In this document: positions 56,920 through 64,000 of the stretch, piece after piece
How the letters are laid out: the number at the start of each line of letters is the position of its first letter
How positions within the stretch are numbered: the stretch's first letter is position 1
DNA from: Meconema thalassinum
Taxonomy: Eukaryota > Arthropoda > Insecta > Orthoptera > Tettigoniidae
NCBI GenBank assembly: GCA_946902985.2
Contig: OX336389.2
Location: 145,131,099-145,195,098 of the forward strand
DNA: 64,000 nt
Direction: 5' to 3'
Translations under genes and position numbers: made by a program
Notes under the pieces: generated by a model
Databases searched by the model: none
Seen by the model: the letters and a program-made list of their open reading frames with translations, nothing else
What the model was told of the DNA's origin: nothing

Positions 56920-57171
56920 TTAATAGACTAATTTCCACTCCACAAAGCACACATCATTTGGGAAACCAGGGTGACCAAACAAAATTGTTTTAGACACAAC
57001 TACTAACGCCCTGTTTTGATCTTGACACTTTAAAAACATGTCTTCATTAGCATCATTGGAGATCAATGCACTTAGGACACAGCTAGCAGTGTCAGCAATG
57101 TGGTACTCTAGGTCGGATGGAACAGTGAGACCAACAGGCTTGGTTTCAGGAAAAGACAAGCATGACGGCAA
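56920..57171 (-). pseudogene. Region 3' of the THAP domain, copy B
   Basis: The open frame LPSCLSFPETKPVGLTVPSD to VEWKLVY follows the THAP domain after a stop and a one-base slip, as in A. It differs from A by only two residues in 83, in line with the overall similarity of the duplicates. Confidence 0.55.
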
Positions 57172-57221
57172 AAATCTGGAAAAATTCTAGGCAGGGCTCC
57201 TGATGCCAATTTCAATCTATT

Positions 57222-57470
57222 CTATTCTACAGATGAGTCCTTATATTTCTCTGCTATAATAATATCACTTTCGTGAAAATGATTTATGCAAACTACAGAC
57301 CATTTCGAAGGTTTACACTCCTTCCGAGGAATTTTTCTAATCCAGGCCTGGCGTAGATTTTCGTCATTTGGGAACATGAACACTGGTGTGTAGTCTCCCT
57401 TACTTGGATAATTTGCGTTACAGTTAGGGACACAACATTTATCTGGCAGTGTTACGGTGCTGAAACATTC
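57222..57470 (-). CDS. THAP zinc-finger exon, copy B (domain open, then stop)
   Basis: Downstream of acceptor GATTTTCTAG the frame reads ECFSTVTLPDKCCVPNCNAN and TPVFMFPNDENLRQAWIRKI, then PRKECKPSKWSVVCINHFHE and SDIIIAEKYKDSSVE, followed by TAG at 57,222-57,224. Zinc ligands are C12, C17 and the later C-x2-H pair (CINH), with the usual FP and W residues between, so the C2CH signature is complete. In A the stop position is tryptophan, so the stop is a B-specific point change. THAP proteins bind DNA; the partner gene and role here are unknown. It may be a pseudogene, or an exon using a donor not recognised. Confidence 0.82.
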   Translation of the reverse strand, partial: ECFSTVTLPDKCCVPNCNANYPSKGDYTPVFMFPNDENLRQAWIRKIPRKECKPSKWSVVCINHFHESDIIIAEKYKDSSVE

Positions 57471-57479
57471 CTAGAAAAT

Positions 57480-57789
57480 CAAAGTTTAAAACATGAAGTA
57501 CATGTCATACCGTATTTAAAAATACCGGTACCATATTTGCCAGATATAAAGCACACTCGTAAGTGTGTTCTCGATTAGGGATTACAGTTAAAAAACTCAC
57601 ATGGAAAGGTAGTATAAACGTTACTATAAAGCGTAAGAGACAAAATATATAAGGAAATATCCCTGTGAGATAAACAAGAACACCTGCCAGACTGAACGTT
57701 CCCTTCGTGTTCCCGCTTGACAAGGATAGCCCTATGACAGATGAACATGTTTCCAAGTCTCAGCCTTCCGACCTGTCTAGAGTCGACCG
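57480..57789. other. Upstream of the THAP exon, copy B
   Basis: Homologous to 17,880-18,185, including the TACCGTATTT / AAATACCGGTA palindrome. No gene is supported. Confidence 0.4.
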
Positions 57790-58195
57790 TGTGACGTCAC
57801 ATGTTGTTGTTGTTGTTACAAGATGGCGGCCAAAATGGCGGGCCAAGAGGGTGTGACGTCACAACGAGGTGTGATCGGAAAGTTCCAAAAGGTTAACCCA
57901 TAGCCTACTTTCCTGGTGACGTCACAAAGAGGAGTGATCAAAAATTTCCAAAGTGTTGCTCCTTAGCCTACTTTCCTGGTGACGTCACACCGAGGTGTGA
58001 TCAAAAAGTTCCAAAAATGTCGTCTCATAGCCTCCTTTCTTGGTGACATCACAACGAGGAGTAATCAAAAAGTTTCAAAATGTTGATTCATAGCTTACTT
58101 TCATGGTGACGTCACAACGAGGTGTGATCAAAACGTTCCAAAATGTTGACTCATAGCCTACTTTCCTGTTCACATCACATACAAACCCGCCATAC
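57790..58195. repeat. CRE-like minisatellite, right arm B, with YY1-like sites
   Basis: TGACGTCA units in the orientation of 18,190-18,600, preceded by ACAAGATGGCGGCC near 57,818. It lies 5' of the THAP exon on that strand. Confidence 0.88.
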
Positions 58196-60249
58196 ATTCA
58201 GGGGCAAAGTCGATATCTCCCGAACGCAAGGTCGGATTTTGACGAACGAGGTGTCGTTGAACTCAAGCTGACACTCTCTTTCCTATCAATAACCTATTCC
58301 CCCCCCCCCCCAAATAAAACCTACCCCTACTAGGGGGTGAAATTGTAATTTTTCGAAAATCTGGGAGTTTGATTGCTAATAGGGAATTAAACATTGTTAC
58401 ATATAAAGCGCATGCATACTGCGGATTACCGCTATGATTTTACATTTTTGTTTCTGTTTTTACTCATGCGCACTTGTTTTTGTGAGAGGGTGGGTGATGA
58501 ATCGCTGAGGCTTATGCAGCGGCCATGCATGCCAGTGTCATTCATTGCTATTTGATGAATCATGGATCGCAGAGGCTTATGCGATTACCACGCTTGCCAA
58601 TGCATTCATCGCTATTTGATAAATCATGGATTGTATTGTAATGATTGAAAAAACAATTGCAAGAATGATTGCCGAGTCACAGGACATGGCATCGACCAAG
58701 ATAATAGTCATGCTTGCAAATGCATTAGTCGATATTTTAATGAACCATGAATCGCAGAGGCTTTTGCCATGGTTTGTAGCAGGCAATCGAACTCGAGATA
58801 CTTTAAGCCAAAGCCTAGCGCGCTAACGAGTTAGCTATGGGATGTGAAACAGAGTCGGCTGCTAAAGCCTGTCGCACATTCCTGGGGGAATAATTAAATG
58901 AATAAGTGATGATATGAAATGAAAGTGGAAAGATTTGCTCGACTGAGCGATCGGGGAATGGAATGAATGAACCTCCCCATTTAGCGATGATGGTAAGAAA
59001 CCATGTAGGCTGCTAAAACCTGTTGCACTCCCTTGGAGCAATGATTAAATTAATAACAAATTAAATGAAACAATAGTGTAAAGTGTTGGTTGACCAACTT
59101 GGTCAGGGAAGGGAATGAATGAATGAAGTCCTCATTTAGCAGCGAGGATATGAAACGGTGTTGACTGCTAAAGCCTGTCGCACTTTCCTGGCACAATGAT
59201 TAAATGAATGGCAGCTGAAATGAAATAGTAGTGTAAAATATTGCTTGATTGATCGGGTCAGGGAATGGAATGAGTAAAGTCTCGATTTAACAGTGTGGAT
59301 ATGAAACGGTGCCGGCTACTAAAGCCTGTCGCACTCACCTAGGAAAATGATTAAAAAATGACAAATGAAATAAAATGATTGTGGAGAGTGTTGCTAGAAT
59401 GAAATAGTAACAGGGAAAACCGGAGCAGCTAGAGATTGGAAGAGAACAAGAGTTAACCAAGTGTGGTCGAGAGAAAAGAAGACGGAGAGGAGCCCGGCAC
59501 AAGTAAGTGGAAGCATTGCTGAACACATCTGGAGCCCTGTGGTCGCTAACCCACGTTCCACTAGATGTAAGTCCCTGGGGAGAAACTTGAAACACTACTG
59601 CTTGCTGGCAGGCATGGAGTGTAACCTCGGGATAATGAAAACTGCAACTCTTGCATAATGCCAGTGTTAAATTACACATTCTCTAAACACGCTGCCTGTC
59701 AGATAACATGCAAGAAGATAGTATGTATCTTTGTATGAATTATTGAATATTAAAAGGAAATCGACTGTGGATCTATTGGAAAGGAATCGTCTTGGTATTT
59801 GCCTGGTGGTGAAAATGGAAAATCAAGGAATACCATTTTCAGAATGACTCAGGTGGGATTCACACTCACACTTTCTCAATGTCAGCGAGGCATGAGGTAG
59901 CATGTTAGCACTCTCGATCACTGCAGCTGGTAATGTTGATTTTACCCTCTCTAAGATTAGCTTTTCCATGAACTAAGCATGGAATCCTGCCTCTACCGCC
60001 ATTAAAGTAGGGAGAGATGACCTGAGAGTTTTACTGTTTTAAGAGAAAAGAATCCACTCTCAAGTTACCTTTGTAGCGTAGCGGTTAGCATTATTAGCTG
60101 CCACCCCAGAGATCCTGGGTTTGATTCCCAGCTCTGTCATGAAATTTGAAAAGAGATATGAGGATTGAAACTGGTTCTACTTAGCCTTGGGATGACTCAA
60201 ATGTGTACAGGAGGATTTAATTTTTACTTCAGCCATTCCTGAAGTGGTT
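58196..60249. repeat. Right-arm repeats of copy B
   Basis: In order: one 152-bp unit and a C-run (58,190-58,490), inverted tRNA-like units (58,500-58,840), roughly 150-bp units (58,850-59,340), repeat P inverted (59,395-59,600), and the SINE on the plus strand (60,070-60,245, B-box-like GGGTTTGATTCCC). The order matches 18,600-20,650. No gene is seen. Confidence 0.7.
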
Positions 60250-61749
60250 TTCAGTGGGCGCAAAAGAGGGTGCATAAGTGGATGCAAAATTAGATGGAAC
60301 AGTGGGTGCAAAATTGGGTGAAAAAGTGGGTGCAAACGAGGGTGCAAATGTAGGTACAAAAGTGGGTGCAAACGTGAGTGAAAAAGGGGGTGCAAAAGTA
60401 GGTGCAAAAGTGGGTGAAAAAATGGGTGCAGTTTATAGTAGGCACAATTTTACTAGAATGTGATTTGAGTAAATGTAATTTCTAAACCCAAGAAGTGAGT
60501 AGTTGGTAGGTTCTGATCTTTTGCACGCGTAAACATGTCACATACACTGGTGATGGATACTCATGGCTTTAAAGTCAATGTATTTGATTGAGTGAGAACC
60601 ATACTTAGAATAGATATCCTTAATCTTAGAACATGATTCAAGTAGTATTTCATTTTACATAGTGCTAACCAATGTCTATGGTAAGTAAAGTTCAGTCGTT
60701 AATATAAATAATAGTTTAAAGTGGGTGCAAAGGTAGGTGCAAAAGTGAGTGCAAAAGTGGGTGTAAAAGTGGGTGCAAAAGTGGGTGCAAACGTGGGTGA
60801 AAAAGGGGGTGCAAAAGTGGGTGAAAAAATGGGTGCAGTTTATAGTAGGCACAATTTTACTAGAATGTGATTTCAGTAAAAGTAATTTCTAAACCCAAGT
60901 AGTGAGTAGTCGGTTGGTTTTGATCTTTTGCACGCGTAAACATGTCACATACACTGGTGATGGATACTCATGGCTTTAAAGTCAATGTATTTGATTGTGT
61001 GAGAACCATAGTTAGAATAAATACCCTTAATCTTAGAACATGATTCAAGTAGTATTTCATTTTACATAGTGCTAACCAATGTCTATGGTAAGTAAAGTTC
61101 AGTCGATAATATAAATAATAGTTTAAAGTGGGTGCAAAGGTAGGTGCAAAAGTGAGTGCAAAACTGGGTGTAAAAGTGGGTGCAAAAGTGGGTGCAAACG
61201 TGGGTGAAAAAGGGGGTGCAAAGGTAGGTGCAAAAGTGGGTGAAAAAATGGGTGCAGTTTATAGTAGGCACAATTTTACTAGAATGTGATTTGAGTAAAT
61301 GTAATTTCTAAACCCAAGAAGTGAGTAGTTGGTTGGTTCTGATCTGTGCACGCGTAAACATGTCACATACACTGGTGATGGATACTCTAGGCTTTAAGGT
61401 CGATGTATTTGATTGAGTGAGAACCATAGTTAGAATAGATATCCTTAATCTTAGAACATGTTTAAAGTAGTATTACATTTTATATAGTGCTAACCAATGT
61501 CTACGGTTAGTAAATTTCACTCGGTAATATAAATTATAGTTTAAAGTGGGTGCAAAGGTAGGTGCAAATGTGGATGCAAAGGTAGGTGCAAAAGTGGATG
61601 CAAAAGTGGGTGCAGTTTATAGTAGGCACCATTTTTACTAGAATGTGTTTTGAGTAAATGTAATTTCTAAACCCAAGTAGTGAGTAGTCGATTGGTTTTG
61701 ATCTATGCACACGTAAACATGTCACATACACTGGTAATGGATACTCAAG
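60250..61749. repeat. Four roughly 412-bp units with 12-bp core (copy B)
   Basis: Core runs start near 60,250, 60,720, 61,130 and 61,545, spaced 410-470 bp. The units carry GTAGGCACAATTTTACTAG and CACTGGTGATGGATACTCA. Copy A has two. Confidence 0.88.
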
Positions 61750-62219
61750 GCTTTTAGGTCAATGTATTTGATTGAGTGAGAACCATAGTTAGAATGAATA
61801 CCCTTAATCTTAGAACATGATTAAAGTAGTATTTCATTTTACATAGTGCTAACCAATGTCTACGGTATACTAGCTAAGGAATTATTCATAAAGTAATTGA
61901 ATATAAACCCTTGAAAAAATATATACCTACCTTGATACTCCTTTTGTAGTCCCAGCACTCAGCTTGATGATTGTTTGAGAGGTGGGAGAGACATTCAGTT
62001 GGGAAATTATGATATAGCTTATCATAAGAGTGATGCATTATTAAGACGTGTTGTTAATTATTAGTGGAATGAATGGTAAATGACTTTATCTACCCATAAA
62101 CTTTAGGATTAAAACAACAATCAAAATGTATATCATCACTGCTATGATTTCAAAAAATAGAAAACAAGCATTTTTTTTTGTTTATTCAAAACGTACCATA
62201 CATCGATGATTGTTCTTAC
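61750..62219. other. Unit-end block, copy B; LINE and piggyBac empty sites
   Basis: It contains the uninterrupted LINE target ATCATCACTGCTATGATTTC (62,132-62,152). The piggyBac target region at about 61,750 reads CTTTTAGGTC, without insertion. Confidence 0.75.
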
Positions 62220-62467
62220 CTACATAAATCAAATATACAGGTTGACTACTTGTATTGATATCTTGAAAAATATCATCAGGCACTTTATCAAAACGTGAAG
62301 GGAGAAATGTTTCAAACTCTTTCCAAATGCAAAGAGCGCCGTTTTCAAATTTAGTGTTTATTTTTTATTCTACGAATGCGAAAAGGTGTATGAATAGGCA
62401 AGTTGCTCATCTTCTTGAGTTCAAGACCACAGGCTTGACCGATAGCATTCAAACCTTCCATGGTAGT
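62220..62467 (-). pseudogene. Exon-like segment X, copy B (unidentified)
   Basis: 248 bp with the same acceptor (GCTTATAG) and donor (GTAAGAAC) as 26,896-27,143. It reads MEGLNAIGQACGLELKKMSN, breaks at the same place, and continues KFENGALCIWKEFETFLPSR. Function is unknown. Confidence 0.42.
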
Positions 62468-62499
62468 CTATAAGCAAAAGAGAATAACTATGACACTCT

Positions 62500-64000
62500 A
62501 GTCTCAACATTGTTACAACCAGATGAACATGGGCATTGGATAAATCTGTAATCAAATTACAAACAGTCAAGTTGTTGTAACACGGATTTCCAAACTCGTA
62601 TTGTCAGTGGCATCTAGTAATGAACATGAACACTGGATAGAATGTTAATCAAATCACAAATGGTCAAGTTGTTTTAACATAAATTTGCAAATTTGTATTG
62701 TCAATGGCATCTAGCAGTCTACATGAACACTGGACAGAGCGTTAATCAAATCACAAATGGCCATGTCATTTTAACACGGATTTGCAAACTTGTATTGTCA
62801 GTTGCATATAGTAATCAACTTGGACACTGGATAGAGCATTAATCAAATCACAAATGGTCAAGTCGTTTTAACATGGATTCGCAAAATAGTATTGTCAATG
62901 GTATCTAGTTGTGAACATGGTCATTGGATAAAGCATTAATCAAATTACAAACGATCAGTTGTTTTAACACGGATTTTCAAACTCGTATTGTCAATGGCAT
63001 CTAGTAATGAACATGAACACTGGATATAGTGTAAATCAAATCACAAATGGTCAAGTTGTTTTAACACAAATTTGCAAACTTGTATTGTCAATGGCATCTA
63101 ATAGTCAACATGAACACTGGATAGAGCGTTAATCAAATCACAAATGGTTAAGTCAATTTAACACTGATTTGCAAACTTGTATTGTCAGTGGCATCTTGTA
63201 GTCCACATGGACACTGGATACAGCGTTAATCAAATCACAAATGGTCAAGTCGTTTTAACATGGATTCACAAAATAGTATTGTCAATGGTATCAAGTTGAC
63301 AACATGAAATTTGGATAAAGCATTAATCAAATTACAAACGATCAAGTTGTTTAAACACGGATTTTCAAACTCGAATTGTCCGTGGCATATAGTAATGAAC
63401 ATGAACACTGGATAGAGTGTTAATCAAATCAAAAATGGTAAAGTTATTTTAACACAAATTTGCAGACATGTATTGTAAATGACACCTAGTTGTCAACATC
63501 AACATTGGATAGAGCGTTAATCAAATCACAAATGTTCAAGTCATTTTAACACAGATTTGCAAACTTGTATTGTCAGTGGCATCTAGTAGTCAACATGGAC
63601 ACTGGATAGAGCGTTAATCAAATTACATATGGTCAAGTCATTTGAACACAGATTCGCAAAATAGTATTGTCAATGACATCTAGTAGTGAACTTTGGCACT
63701 TCATAGAGCGTTAATCAAATCCAAATTGTCAAGTCGTTTTAACACATATATGCAAAATATTATTGTCAATGACATCTAGTAGTGAACATTGGCACTTAAT
63801 AGAGCGTTAGTATTGTCAGTGCCATCTAGTAGTGAACATTGGCACTTGATAGAGCGTTAAACAAAACACAAATGGTCAAGTTGTTTCAACACGGATTCGC
63901 AAAATAGTATTGTCAGTGCAATCTAGTAGTCAACATGCCCATAGAGCGTTAATCAAATCACAAATGGTCAAGTTGTTTCAACACGGATTCGCAAATTAGT
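62500..64000. repeat. 97-bp satellite array, runs off the window
   Basis: Collinear with 27,190-28,700, with the same succession of sub-types. It starts after ACAACCAGATGAACATG and continues past the right edge. Confidence 0.94.

Overview
The window is eukaryotic repeat-rich DNA, most likely from an arthropod and probably an insect. It is AT-rich, has intron-like splice signals, and carries tRNA-derived SINEs, RTE-type and CR1/Jockey-type LINEs, a Ty3/gypsy LTR element, a piggyBac remnant and several satellites. No ordinary intact host gene is visible. The only host-like coding material is a THAP zinc-finger exon and two unidentified exon-like segments, all on the minus strand. The species cannot be named from what is visible.

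The dominant structure is a large tandem segmental duplication. Positions 1 to about 27,150 (copy A) and 42,289 to about 62,470 (copy B) are closely similar along their length. A shorter and more diverged relative (unit 2, about 27,180-42,288) lies between them, and a further unit starts at about 62,500. Each unit begins with an array of a 97-bp satellite. In A and B this is followed by SINE-like and tRNA-like repeats, a minisatellite with TGACGTCA in each unit, an RTE LINE on the minus strand meeting a 5'-truncated RTE copy on the plus strand, the THAP exon, an inverted TGACGTCA minisatellite, inverted tRNA-like repeats, and roughly 412-bp units with a 12-bp core. A unit ends with either exon-like segment X (A and B) or exon-like segment ZY (unit 2) before the next array.

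Differences between the units act as a record of insertion and loss. Copy A alone carries a complete CR1/Jockey-type LINE with both ORFs open (22,727-26,821), and B and unit 2 keep the empty site. Copy A alone also carries a 1,038-bp piggyBac derivative in a duplicated TTAA (21,299-22,336). Copy B lacks 247 bp of the RTE reverse transcriptase and 2.58 kb next to the THAP exon. Unit 2 has lost most of the core, has expanded a 152-bp repeat, and holds a gypsy element (29,802-36,150) inside a foldback element that sits as a tandem dimer.

The coding parts mostly belong to mobile elements: ORF1 and ORF2 of two LINE types, gypsy gag-pol with integrase, and the N-terminus of a piggyBac transposase. 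The RTE family also carries a decayed C2H2 zinc-finger segment after its reverse transcriptase, seen in all four copies. The THAP exon has different lesions in A and B, so neither copy is intact across the region but the zinc-binding part is open in B.
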